A stretch of DNA of 64,000 nucleotides from Taxawa tesnikishii (nom. ined.) (Eukaryota; Ascomycota; Dothideomycetes; Dothideales): NCBI GenBank assembly GCA_030247885.1, contig JAPDRO010000031.1, positions 16,122 through 80,121 of the forward strand. Reading direction: 5' to 3'. Below, piece by piece: positions 1 to 8,771 of this stretch. Positions within the stretch are counted from its first letter, which is position 1. Each line of letters begins with the position of its first letter. The position numbers were made by a program, and so were the translations under genes. The notes below the pieces were generated by a model that ran no database searches, had not been told where the DNA came from, and saw only the letters and a program-made list of their open reading frames with translations.

Positions 1-1
1 T

Positions 2-370
2 ACAATATTCACTGAGCTAGCTGAACATATGGTTATAAAGATAGGTAAAGTATTGGACGAAAGATTTCACATCATGATGCAAGATAGGTCTATTTCATTC
101 CCTAACAGTGTTACATTAGCAAACCTAGATATTAATCCTAGGGATACTTTAGCTAATATTCTTCAGGAATTTGCAAATGAGCACGAATATAATAAAGAGG
201 ATAAAAGTGATTTTGTTGGAAATTTTTGTGAAAAAATAAAGAAGAGAGATAGCTTTAGTACTATTAAGGTTTACAGCTATGACGATGTAGTCTATACAGG
301 GTATAATAAAGAGGCAAAAATAAGAAGTTCTATTTTAGATGCAATTGCTAACCATAAATTATCTAAATAA
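2..370 (+). CDS. C-terminal part of an unidentified protein
   Basis: The frame is already open at the window edge and there are codons in frame before the first Met at 29, so the true start is probably outside the window. At least 113 residues are visible. The protein is hydrophilic, with no membrane segment and no motif I recognise; it is rich in Lys, Asp, Glu and Ile. It lies upstream of a trnV/nad2 relic and nad4, on the same strand. It could be a plasmid-derived or endonuclease-type accessory ORF, but nothing in the sequence proves this. The right copy does not reach this region, so it cannot be compared. Confidence 0.45.
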   Translation, partial: TIFTELAEHMVIKIGKVLDERFHIMMQDRSISFPNSVTLANLDINPRDTLANILQEFANEHEYNKEDKSDFVGNFCEKIKKRDSFSTIKVYSYDDVVYTGYNKEAKIRSSILDAIANHKLSK

Positions 371-390
371 TAAATTGCAAAAATCTTCAA

Positions 391-463
391 TAATTATTAG
401 CTCAATTGGTACAGAAACCATTTTTCGATAGGTAAGGTGAGGTATTCAAATCACCTATTTCTT
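391..463 (+). pseudogene. degenerate copy of tRNA-Val
   Basis: Aligns with the genuine tRNA-Val at 27697-27769: the D-arm (AGCTCAATTGGTA) and T-arm (TTCAAATCACCTATTTCTTA) are kept. The anticodon arm is scrambled and has no UAC, so it cannot be a working Val tRNA. It is followed, as in the genuine locus, by a nad2 start fragment. Confidence 0.75.
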
Positions 464-467
464 AAAT

Positions 468-587
468 ATGTTATTAAGTCTACTCTCATATTTATTAATT
501 TCAAATGCTCTAACTTTAAGAAAAAACAAATCTATTTTATTTCTTTATAATTTATTATTTAATAATTATAAACTCTTACTAGTGTAA
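468..587 (+). pseudogene. displaced 5' fragment of nad2
   Basis: The first 25 codons read as a variant of the nad2 N-terminus (both share SNALT and KSILF), with changes such as T4S and L11I. The reading then runs into unrelated sequence and stops at 39 residues. It sits directly behind a tRNA-Val relic, repeating the trnV-nad2 junction of 27697-27771. The fragment is more diverged than the second displaced copy near 16940, so it is probably older. Confidence 0.75.
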
Positions 588-724
588 AAGTAGAAAAAGA
601 TATTCCGCTCTTTTTATTTTTCCTAGTTTTTTAAATTTACTTTACAGATATGTAGGGTGTTACAAAATTTATTTTTTATAAATAAATTTAAAAGGAAATT
701 TATTATATCTATTTATTAAATCTA

Positions 725-2193
725 ATGTTGCTTATGCTTTTACTGTTAATACCTCTAGCGGGTATATTTATAATCTCTACAACTATGTACCATGATAATT
801 CAAATTTAAATTTAAAACGTATTAAAGTAACTGGTTTAATTACATCTGTAATTAATTTGTTTATTTCATTAATTGTATTTGTATTTTTTAACTTTAGTAG
901 TAATCAATTTCAATTCGTTCAAGAGTATTATAAAGTAAGTAGTTTTGATTTCTACTTAGGAGTGGATGGTATTTCTATATACTTTGTAGTTTTAACTACT
1001 ATAATAATGCCTATTGCACTATTATCTAATTGAACTTCAATATCAGAAAATGTAAAATCTTATGTAATAATTGTTTTATTACTTGAAACATTACTTTTAG
1101 CAGTTTTTTTAGTTTTAGATGTTTTATTATTTTATATTTTTTTGAAAGCATACTACCTCCTTTATTTATATTAATAGGATTATTTGGTTCAAGTAATAAA
1201 GTAAGAGCTAGTTTTTATCTCTTTTTATACACATTGTTAGGTTCCTTATTTTTATTATTATCTATACTTACAATGTCTTCTATTATGGGTACTACTGATT
1301 ATGATGCATTGTATAAAACAAATTTTAATTTCTATACTCAGTTATTTTTATTTTATGGGGTTTTTATAGCTTTCGCGGTTAAAACTCCGACTATTTTAAA
1401 TAGCTGACTTTTAAAAGCTCATGTTGAATCACCATTATCAGGAAGTATTATTTTAGCAGGTATAGTTTTAAAATTAAGTTTATATGGTATATTTAGATTA
1501 ATGTTACCTTTATTACCTAAAGCTTCTTTAAATTATACATATATAATTTACGTAATAGGTGTAATAACAATTATATATGCTAGTTTTAGTACATTAAGAA
1601 CAATAGATATTAAAGAACTTATTGCATATTCATCTGTATCTCATGCAGCTGTTTACTTAATAGGTGCATTTAGTAATACAATACAAGGTATTGAAGGTTC
1701 AATACTTTTAGGTTTAGCTCATGGTTTTGTTTCATCAGGATTATTTATTTGTGCAGGAGGAGTTTTATATGACAGATCATCTACTAGATTAATAACATAT
1801 TATAGAGGTATGGCTCAAGTTATGCCTATATTCTCTGTATTATTCTTCATATTAGGTTTAGGTAATAGTGGTACTCCTTTAACTCTAAATTTCTTAGGTG
1901 AATTTATGTCATTATATGGAGTATTTGAAAGAATGCCTATATTAGGTGTTTTAGCTAGTACTTCAATAGTATTCTCAGCTGCTTATACAATATTTATGTA
2001 TAATAGAATAGTATTTGCTGGTGCATATTCTAAATATTTCCTTGTTAATATACCTGATTTAAACAAACGTGAATTCTTTATTTTATTAACATTAGTTGTA
2101 TTTACAGTAGTACTAGGTATATACCCTGCACCTGTGCTTGACGGTTTACATTATTCAGTTTCTTCTTTAATATATTATTCTCCAACAGCGTAG
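725..2193 (+). CDS. nad4: NADH dehydrogenase subunit 4
   Basis: Proton-pumping antiporter-like subunit of complex I in the inner mitochondrial membrane. About 489 residues with many membrane segments. Family hallmarks are FESILPPLFILIG near residue 140, the LLKAHVESPLSGSIILAG stretch, and SSVSHAAVYLIGAF. TGA codes for Trp at 1031-1033 and later. The frame breaks once: the T-run at 1137-1143 is one base short of what FFE needs, after which the second half is continuous to TAG at 2191-2193. This looks like a homopolymer error. The leader at about 670-700 carries a motif repeated at 4576-4600. Only this copy of nad4 is in the window. Confidence 0.95.
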
Positions 2194-2304
2194 TTGAAGT
2201 AGATAACTTTAATATAAAATTAACATTTTATTGCTAAAGCGCCAAACTTATAATAATATAAAACTATGGTGCAAAAGGGATAAGGGATAAGGTATATGGC
2301 TTAA

Positions 2305-2599
2305 GGGTTAAGGATCTAGCTTAGGATTTAAGCATAGTGAGGTTACTAAAGAACTTTTCTGTAAAACTTGTTTAGGTATTAAAAAAGCTAGATCACTAAA
2401 TAAAAAAAGTGTATCAACATTTTCTTATTCTAATGTTAGACCCGTTTAAGATAAGAAAAGATTAAACTTATCTAATAATAGCTATAAAGCTATCCTGGTT
2501 ACATTAACCAATGTTGAGACAAAACTATCTACTACTTTTGTCTCTAAGAACAAGGCTGCTGCATTTTTAAATGAAGCCAAAAAACGGTTAAAATCTTAG
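2305..2599 (+). pseudogene. decayed C-terminal piece of a GIY-YIG endonuclease
   Basis: One frame reads GSSLGFKHSEVTKELF, the hallmark that follows the catalytic domain in fungal GIY-YIG homing endonucleases, then a basic stretch and a tail containing KNKAAAFLNEAKKRLKS, which resembles a NUMOD-type DNA-binding segment. One TAA interrupts the frame near 2447. The GIY and YIG motifs are absent upstream. A close paralogue lies on the minus strand at 16757-16904 and shares the LGIKKARSLNKK stretch. No function is expected. Confidence 0.7.
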
Positions 2600-2634
2600 A
2601 GGTATACTTCCTTTAGCCGGTGAGGGAAAAAACC

Positions 2635-2769
2635 ATGCACCACAACAAAAAAGCTTTATTATTTAACTTTCTGGTTATTACTTGTTCTATTCTATTTTTA
2701 GCCTCTCGATTTATTTTGGTTAAATGATGAATTTTTTGAATTGAAAACCATACTAGAGTTTATTATTAA
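2635..2769 (+). other. small hydrophobic ORF, doubtful
   Basis: A 44-codon frame from ATG to TAA under code 4, with a hydrophobic middle and several Trp encoded by TGA. I recognise no family. It lies in the 800-base spacer between nad4 and tRNA-Leu. The rest of that spacer shows only A+T-rich sequence. It may be a chance frame. Confidence 0.2.
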
Positions 2770-2988
2770 GAAGTAACCTGCAAACATCTTTTACTATATA
2801 ATTCATTTTTCTAAACCAATATGTTAAATCTTTAGAAAGATATTATAGCGTGTTAACACACGTTAAATCTTAAGGTAATATCTTCGATCTATTTGCAAAA
2901 AAATAGTTGAAAAATTGGCTAAAAAAAGTCAAAAATTACATTAGTAATGTAATGGAACCTAAATTAAAAGAGTTGAAGTTATATTTTA

Positions 2989-3070
2989 ATCCGAGTGCTG
3001 GAATTGGTAGACAGGGCGAACTTAAGATTCGCTGACTAAGGTCGTAAACGTTCAAGTCGTTTCTTGGATA
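2989..3070 (+). tRNA. trnL: tRNA-Leu(UAA)
   Basis: Acceptor ATCCGAG pairs with CTTGGAT. The anticodon stem GCGAA/TTCGC encloses loop CTTAAGA, giving UAA for UUR leucine codons. A long variable arm is present, as expected for class II. T-loop is TTCAAGT. Its copy at 63834-63915 is the last complete feature on the right. Confidence 0.95.
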
Positions 3071-3282
3071 TTTTTTATGTTTTGTATAAAATATTGCACA
3101 TGTTAGCTTAATGGTTTTATGTTTAAACAGTTTTCTTTAACCTCATGCCTTTAAACGCAGAAGCGACACCTTTACAAAGCAAAATAAATAAAAAATAAAA
3201 AAAGTCCATATTGAAAAAAATATTATAGTAATGTTATGCATTTATGTCAACAAATTATAACGTTATAATTTATTAATTAAAA

Positions 3283-3354
3283 GAGAGCTTAACTTAATGG
3301 TAAAGTATGTGACTTTTAATCACTGTAATATGAGTTCAAATCTCATAGCTCTTA
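3283..3354 (+). tRNA. trnK: tRNA-Lys(UUU)
   Basis: Acceptor GAGAGCT pairs with AGCTCTT (one G-U). Anticodon stem GTGA/TCAC encloses CTTTTAA, so the anticodon is UUU. T-arm ATGAG/CTCAT with loop TTCAAAT. Confidence 0.95.
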
Positions 3355-3460
3355 TATATATCTCTTTTTTTACCTTAAAAAACTTTAAGTAAAAAGAAAG
3401 TATATAAACTTTGTAGTATACAGGCTTTTTTACATTATATCTTTGTAATTATACATATAG

Positions 3461-3778
<318 letters not shown>

Positions 3779-3821
3779 TAGTATTATGTATACACTATAA
3801 AAATCTAGGGTTTTGAGAGCC

Positions 3822-3892
3822 AACGTGTTAACTTAATGGTAGAGTGTTGTGCTACGGACACAAAAATACAAGTTCGACTCTTGTACGCGTTT
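3822..3892 (+). tRNA. trnR: tRNA-Arg(ACG)
   Basis: Acceptor AACGTGT pairs with ACGCGTT. Stem TTGTG/CACAA encloses CTACGGA, giving anticodon ACG for CGN arginine codons. T-loop TTCGACT. Confidence 0.93.
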
Positions 3893-4214
3893 ACTCTGAA
3901 ATATTAGGTCTATACTAGTATTAAAATACAACAAATAAAAAAAAACAATAATGTTTATATTAGTAAATGGTTTAAAATTAAATTAATCTTAGTAATTATA
4001 TAAATATGCTGATAAAAGTAATGTCGCTTTTGCGTTAAAAACCAATAATAGTATACAATAGACGCTGTATATGTAATTTTTAATAATTTGTATATGTAAT
4101 TTATACATGTGCATTATATTTTTTAGTATGTTTATAAATGATAATATATATATTAGTATTGGATTTTAAATGTTTTACAAAAATGTTATTAACAATCTAA
4201 TAGTATATATTACT
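3893..4214. other. A+T-rich spacer with one GCG-rich element
   Basis: No gene seen. It holds a short GTCGCTTTTGCGTTAAAAA element near 4022, a member of the dispersed GCG family, and simple A+T repeats (two nearby copies of TATATGTAATTT). Confidence 0.6.
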
Positions 4215-4285
4215 ACGGCTATAGGTTAATGGTAGACCGTTCGTCTTCCAAACGATGTGTACCGATTCGAATTCGGTTGGCCGTA
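4215..4285 (+). tRNA. trnG: tRNA-Gly(UCC)
   Basis: Acceptor ACGGCTA pairs with TGGCCGT. Anticodon stem TCGT/ACGA encloses CTTCCAA, giving UCC. T-loop TTCGAAT. Confidence 0.94.
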
Positions 4286-4293
4286 TATTAAAG

Positions 4294-4366
4294 GAGTTAG
4301 TAGCTCAATTGGTAGAGCACTTTCTTGTCGAGAAAGAAAATATCGGGTCGAGGCCGGTCTAACTCG
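4294..4366 (+). tRNA. trnD: tRNA-Asp(GUC)
   Basis: Acceptor GAGTTAG pairs perfectly with CTAACTC. Anticodon stem CTTTC/GAAAG encloses TTGTCGA, giving GUC. The T-loop GTCGAGG is unusual in having TCG in place of TTC. Confidence 0.92.
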
Positions 4367-4460
4367 GTTTATATATATAACTTTCATATTATTCAAACGC
4401 AAAAGCGACATCTCTTTTTGTTAATGTTATATATTACTTAATTATATACTGCATTAAAAA

Positions 4461-4541
4461 GGAAAAGTTGCTATTGGTAGGGTAAGATATTTGCTAAATA
4501 TTGTGTTTTAACACCTGATGGTTCAATTCCATCCTTTTCCG
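4461..4541 (+). tRNA. trnS: tRNA-Ser(GCU)
   Basis: Acceptor GGAAAAG pairs with CTTTTCC. Loop TTGCTAA gives GCU for AGY serine. Long variable arm, as in class II tRNAs. Confidence 0.93.
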
Positions 4542-4575
4542 TAGAAAACTTAACAGTTTACTATCTGTATTGTAA

Positions 4576-4690
4576 AATAAATTTAAAAGGAAATTTAGCA
4601 TAGCATAAAATAGATAACTACTTTTACCTTTAAACCCAAATCTTTTATTAGATATAGTCATATAAATTATTATGACAATTATACATATAA
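4576..4690 (+). repeat. copied nad4 and atp8 leader fragments
   Basis: First part (about 4577-4599, AAATAAATTTAAAAGGAAAT core) repeats the sequence just upstream of nad4 (about 676-698). The second part (about 4607-4690) is nearly identical to about 85 bases before atp8 (6968-7052). Both stretches lie directly upstream of the nuclease-like ORF at 4697, so that ORF has a composite of two native leaders, as in genes inserted by recombination at leader sequences. Confidence 0.85.
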
Positions 4691-4696
4691 TTAGAC

Positions 4697-5390
4697 ATGA
4701 AGTATTTATCTATTAAATCAATAAACTTAGCTTTAAAAAGAATTCACGAAGGAAATAATACAATGGAACATAGAACGGGTTCAGCTACAAGTACTATGTT
4801 AAGCCATTATTTTCCACCTAGCGGTGGTTTCAGTAGTACTCCAGAGCAAATTCAACATTTCTCTAGACGAAGACCGGATTTCGCTATTGAGCGTGTAGAC
4901 GGTGAGCAATTAGTTCCGCATGTCTTTGTTGAAATTAAGAGCCTGGTTAATTCTGATTTCAACAGCATTATGGATCAATTGTATGATACAATATTGCATA
5001 CCGTTGATTACGAAGGGGTAACTTTGCTGTTTTTGTAATTGCTATGAAAGCTAGTAAAATAGCTTTTTTCAATTTTACTCTTACGCCCCTTTATTAGGTG
5101 ACTATAATATCTTTCATTATAAAGGTTTTATCCCTTTAAATCAATTAATACCAGCATTTCAATTCATGGATATTAATAGTACTAATAACCTTATTGATTA
5201 CCTGTATTATTTTAAAAAATATCCTATGCTTACTGATACATCTAGCCTTAGGAATTTAGGGGTTGAGTCTACAGACAAAATTCCTTATCCTCATATTTGA
5301 GATCTTTTAAATAAGGATCATGAAAATCACGTACATGATTTATTTACTCATATGGCCAACAACATACCTGGTCTTGACATAAAAGAATAA
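4697..5390 (+). CDS. PD-(D/E)XK nuclease-like protein, frame-broken
   Basis: About 231 residues if two missing bases are allowed. Residues 60-90 contain RRPDFAIE, then about 16 residues, then VFVEIKSLV, the spacing of the PD...ExK active site of restriction-like nucleases. The following hydrophobic strand continues as VFVIAMKASKIAFFNF after the first break (T-run 5030-5034), and the tail from GDYNIFHYKGFIPL follows a second break near 5089-5092. The tail ends GLDIKE at 5390. Both breaks are in homopolymers and present in both copies. No intron or ribozyme is visible around it. It starts right behind copied nad4 and atp8 leaders. It might be a mobile or plasmid-derived nuclease, or a gene of nuclear origin; substrate is unknown. 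Confidence 0.6.
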
Positions 5391-5443
5391 TATTTCATTT
5401 TTTTATTTTTTTTAATTATTAGTAATGTATTGTAATAAAAAAA

Positions 5444-5515
5444 AAGAGTATAGTTTAATTGGCAAAATAGGAAGCTTCAAACTTCAAATTCTCAGTTCAA
5501 GTCTGAGTGCTCTTG
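5444..5515 (+). tRNA. trnW: tRNA-Trp(UCA)
   Basis: Acceptor AAGAGTA pairs with TGCTCTT. Stem GAAG/CTTC encloses CTTCAAA, giving UCA, which reads both UGA and UGG. It is the tRNA that supports the TGA=Trp code used in these genes. Confidence 0.94.
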
Positions 5516-5545
5516 TTTGTATAATTATTATTTAGGTTATACAAA

Positions 5546-5617
5546 GGTTCTTTAACTTAACCGGTAAAGTGTGTTCTTGATAAGGATGTTATTCAAGTTC
5601 GAGTCTTGGAGGAATCA
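5546..5617 (+). tRNA. trnI: tRNA-Ile(GAU)
   Basis: Acceptor GGTTCTT pairs with AGGAATC with wobble pairs. Loop TTGATAA gives GAU. T-loop TTCGAGT. Confidence 0.9.
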
Positions 5618-5713
5618 AAAAAATATTATAATGTTATGCTAGCTATGTTTGTAGGCTTTGCTAAGTTCTTAGTAGAAATTTCTTATTGTATTATGTTATA
5701 TTTTATCTTAATT

Positions 5714-6521
5714 ATGTCTAATTTACAGAGAAGTAATTTCCAGGGTCATCCTTTTCATTTGGTCTCTCCATCTCCTTGACCACTTTTCACTTGTATTAGC
5801 TTACTAACTCTTACTACTTCAGGTGTATTAACAATGCATGGCTTTGTAAATGCAGAATATTGATTACCTTGTGCCTTTATTTTATTACTTTCAAGTATGT
5901 TTTTCTGATTTAGAGATGTAATATCAGAAGGTACATATTTAGGTAACCACACTTTAGCTGTACAAAGAGGTTTAAATATGGGAGTAGCTTTATTTATAGT
6001 ATCTGAAGCTTTCTTTTTTAGCTATTTTTTGAGCTTATTTCCACAGTGCTTTATCACCAACTGTTGAATTAGGTGCACAATGACCTCCAATGGGTATAGA
6101 AGCAATTAATGCTTTTGAATTACCTTTATTAAATACAGTATTATTATTAGCTTCTGGTGTAACAATAACTTATTCACACCATTCTTTAATACAAGGAAAT
6201 AGAAATGGTGCTTTATATGGTGCAATATTTACTATAATTTTAGCTCTAATATTTACTGCTTTCCAAGGGGTAGAATATTCAGTTTCTTCATTTACTTTAT
6301 CAGATGGTGCATTTGGATCATGTTTTTATTTTGGAACAGGTTTTCACGGTATACATGTTATTGTAGGAACAATATTCTTAGGTGTAGGTTTCTGACGTCT
6401 TCTAGCCTATCACTTAACTGAAAATCATCACTTGGGATTAGAAGCTGGAATATTATACTGACATTTTGTAGATGTAGTATGATTATTCTTATTTTTATCT
6501 GTTTACTACTGAGGTTCTTAA
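5714..6521 (+). CDS. cox3: cytochrome c oxidase subunit 3
   Basis: Core membrane subunit of complex IV. About 269 residues, standard length, starting [17 protein letters not shown]. Family hallmarks: [27 protein letters not shown], and the C-terminal [21 protein letters not shown] is used for Trp. The T-run 6014-6019 has one base too many for the expected FFLAIFWA, shifting the frame; the sequence returns to frame from 6090. Since this lies in a run of T it is probably an error. The stop is TAA 6519-6521. Confidence 0.95.
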
Positions 6522-6839
6522 TATTATAATCTTTATATTTATTATAGATATCTAGTAAAAACATGTAATTTTAATAATATAAAAAATATTTATTATATGT
6601 GTATTATTAGTAAATAGTTATATATAAGTAAATACTTATATTTATTATTAATAAATACTTATTTATGAATAAATAAAATTTAATAATTTCAGCGTTTTTC
6701 TAAAAACGTTCAAATTAAAATAATTTAGTTACTTTTGTAATAATTACTTAGGTAGGAATATATTATAAATATTAAAATTATTTATTAGCTATATGTATGT
6801 AATAGTTACATATGCTTTTTTACTTTTAGCTAATTTAAG
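6522..6839. other. A+T-rich spacer
   Basis: No gene seen. It contains self-complementary A+T repeats (AAATACTTATA type) at about 6615-6675 and a GCG-family element TTCAGCGTTTTTCTAAAAACG near 6690. Confidence 0.6.
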
Positions 6840-6912
6840 GGGATATTGTTGTAAATGGTTTTACGTTTTGATTGCAGATCGAAAATAAGAGGTTCAATTC
6901 CTCCGTATCCCT
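6840..6912 (+). tRNA. trnC: tRNA-Cys(GCA)
   Basis: Acceptor GGGATAT pairs with GTATCCC. Stem TTTGA/TCGAA encloses TTGCAGA, giving GCA. T-loop TTCAATT. Confidence 0.92.
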
Positions 6913-6967
6913 ATAAAATATTATATCTTTACTAATATTTACAAAAAACATTTTTAGCTTATATAAA

Positions 6968-7052
6968 AATAGATAACTACTTTTACCTTTAAACCCAAAT
7001 CTTTTATTAGATATAGTCATATAAATTATTATGACAATTATACATATATAAT
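6968..7052 (+). repeat. atp8 leader, also copied upstream of 4697
   Basis: The 85 bases before atp8 recur almost unchanged at about 4607-4690. Because atp8 is the conserved native gene, this copy is probably the source. Confidence 0.85.
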
Positions 7053-7055
7053 CAG

Positions 7056-7202
7056 ATGCCTCAATTAGTACCATTTTATTTTGTTAACGAAGTTACATTC
7101 GCATTTTTAGTACTTATATCTTTAATATATATATTTTCAAAATATGTATTACCTAGATTTGTTCGTTTATTCTCTACAAGAGTATTTATCAGTAAACTTT
7201 AA
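7056..7202 (+). CDS. atp8: ATP synthase subunit 8
   Basis: Peripheral-stalk membrane subunit of F0. 48 residues, normal length, beginning [17 protein letters not shown], a single membrane helix, then a basic tail ([16 protein letters not shown]). It is too short for most ORF filters. It lies 83 bases before atp6, the usual order. Identical in both copies. Confidence 0.95.
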   Translation: MPQLVPFYFVNEVTFAFLVLISLIYIFSKYVLPRFVRLFSTRVFISKL

Positions 7203-7285
7203 TTTTTTAAAGTAAAAGACTAGAAAAATATATATACAGGTTTTACTCTATTGTTATTTAAATACATACTTAAAATATAAATATA

Positions 7286-8059
7286 ATGAACTCATTTATA
7301 AATATAACAAGCCCACTAGATCAATTTGAAATTAGAAATTTATTAAGTTTAGACGCACCTATACTAGGTAATTTATCAATCTCTTTAACTAATACTGGTT
7401 TATATATAACAATAGCAGGATACTTAATTCTAATGTTAAATTTATTAGCAACTAACAATAACAAAGTTGTATCGAATAGTTGATCAATAAGCCAAGAAAC
7501 AATATACGCTACTGTGCACAGTATTGTTGTAAATCAAATAAATGCCAAAAGCGGTCAAGTGTATTTTCCTCTTATGTATTCATTATTTGTGTTTATATTA
7601 ATTAGCAATTTAATAGGTATGGTTCCTTATAGTTTTGCTTCAACTAGTCATTTTGTACTTACATTTTCACTAAGTTTTACTGTAGTTTTAGGTGCAACAC
7701 TTTTAGGTCTAAATAAACACGGATTAGAATTCTTTTCTTTATTTGTACCTGCAGGTTGTCCATTAGCATTATTACCACTATTAGTTCTTATAGAATTTAT
7801 CTCATATCTTGCACGTAATGTATCATTAGGATTAAGACTTGCAGCTAATATACTATCAGGTCACATGTTATTATCTATTTTAAGTGGATTTACATACAAT
7901 ATTATGACTAGTGGTGTATTATTCTTCTTCTTAGGTTTAATACCTTTAGCATTTATTATAGCATTCTCTGGATTAGAGTTAGCTATTGCATTTATTCAAG
8001 CTCAAGTTTTCGTAGTTTTAACTTGTTCTTACGTTAAAGACGCTTTAGAGCTACACTAA
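7286..8059 (+). CDS. atp6: ATP synthase subunit 6 (F0 a)
   Basis: Forms the proton half-channels next to the c-ring. 257 residues from MNSFINITSPLDQFEIR to KDALELH, one uninterrupted frame when TGA at 7481-7483 is Trp. The essential Arg lies in SLGLRLAANILSGHML, and the C-terminal helix has ELAIAFIQAQVFVVL. Both copies encode the same protein. Confidence 0.97.
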
Positions 8060-8221
8060 TACAATAAAAAAAGTTTATAAAATATATACACCTAATAAAA
8101 TAGTAGTATAGTTAATACTATCTTAAATAAACTATTATAAGTGTTTATTTAATAGTTTATTAATGATATTTTAGTATTAAATACTTGTGATATAAAATTA
8201 AAAGTGTTTATTATTATATAA

Positions 8222-8412
8222 TAACATAGGAAAGTCCAGTGCTTTATAAATAGAATTTAAAGATTAAAATTTTGGTACTTGGTAGAAAATAAAAGTCATA
8301 AAACTTATAAGATATATACATATTAAATAGTATTATATGATTGTTGAATTTAAACCTCTATTAAGCATTTTTTAGATTTATATGTATATACAGAACCCGG
8401 CTTATTTTTATC
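8222..8412 (+). ncRNA. rnpB: mitochondrial RNase P RNA
   Basis: Two universal RNase P RNA motifs occur at the right spacing. AGGAAAGTCC (8228-8237) is conserved region I, and ACAGAACCCGGCTTAT (8390-8405) is conserved region V; together they form the P4 core. The roughly 150 bases between are A+T-rich, as in reduced fungal mitochondrial forms. It processes tRNA 5' ends in the matrix, fitting the many tRNAs here. Ends are approximate. Both motifs are unchanged in the right copy. Confidence 0.88.
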
Positions 8413-8771
8413 CAAGTATTTTGATGATTTTTCTGAGTCTACTTAAACTTATTACTATTTTACTTAATCTTTTTCCTTTTTCATAAAAATAATCCAAACA
8501 ATTTTGTTACATAATAGTAATACATATTTTTTCAATTTTTATTAAGCTAAAAGATTAGTTTTTAATTTCATATTAATACTTACATATTATACTTGAAGCG
8601 AAGTTTATTTATACATAAAAACGTTAAACACCTCTAAAATTTAGACTAATTTACAGATTTCCTTACATTTTATTAATTAAAAGAGATTAGTTAGCTTAAA
8701 AGCTTTTACTAATATATATTTCTTTTGCATAAAACAACAGAACAAAATTTTTCTTTTACGTAATAAATATT
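8413..8771. other. A+T-rich spacer, no gene seen
   Basis: Between rnpB and rps3. I see no tRNA, ORF or clear repeat. It may hold 3' processing sequence of rnpB and the rps3 leader. Confidence 0.6.

Noticed and set aside
3097-3165. GCACATGTTAGCTTAATGG, tRNA-like start between tRNA-Leu and tRNA-Lys
   Set aside because: No anticodon or T-arm can be formed; it may be a relic of an Arg-type tRNA, but the support is too thin.
6622-6630. ATATAAGTA, like the yeast mitochondrial promoter (also 23817-23825)
   Set aside because: A nine-base A+T-rich word is expected by chance here, and the second site faces away from its neighbours.
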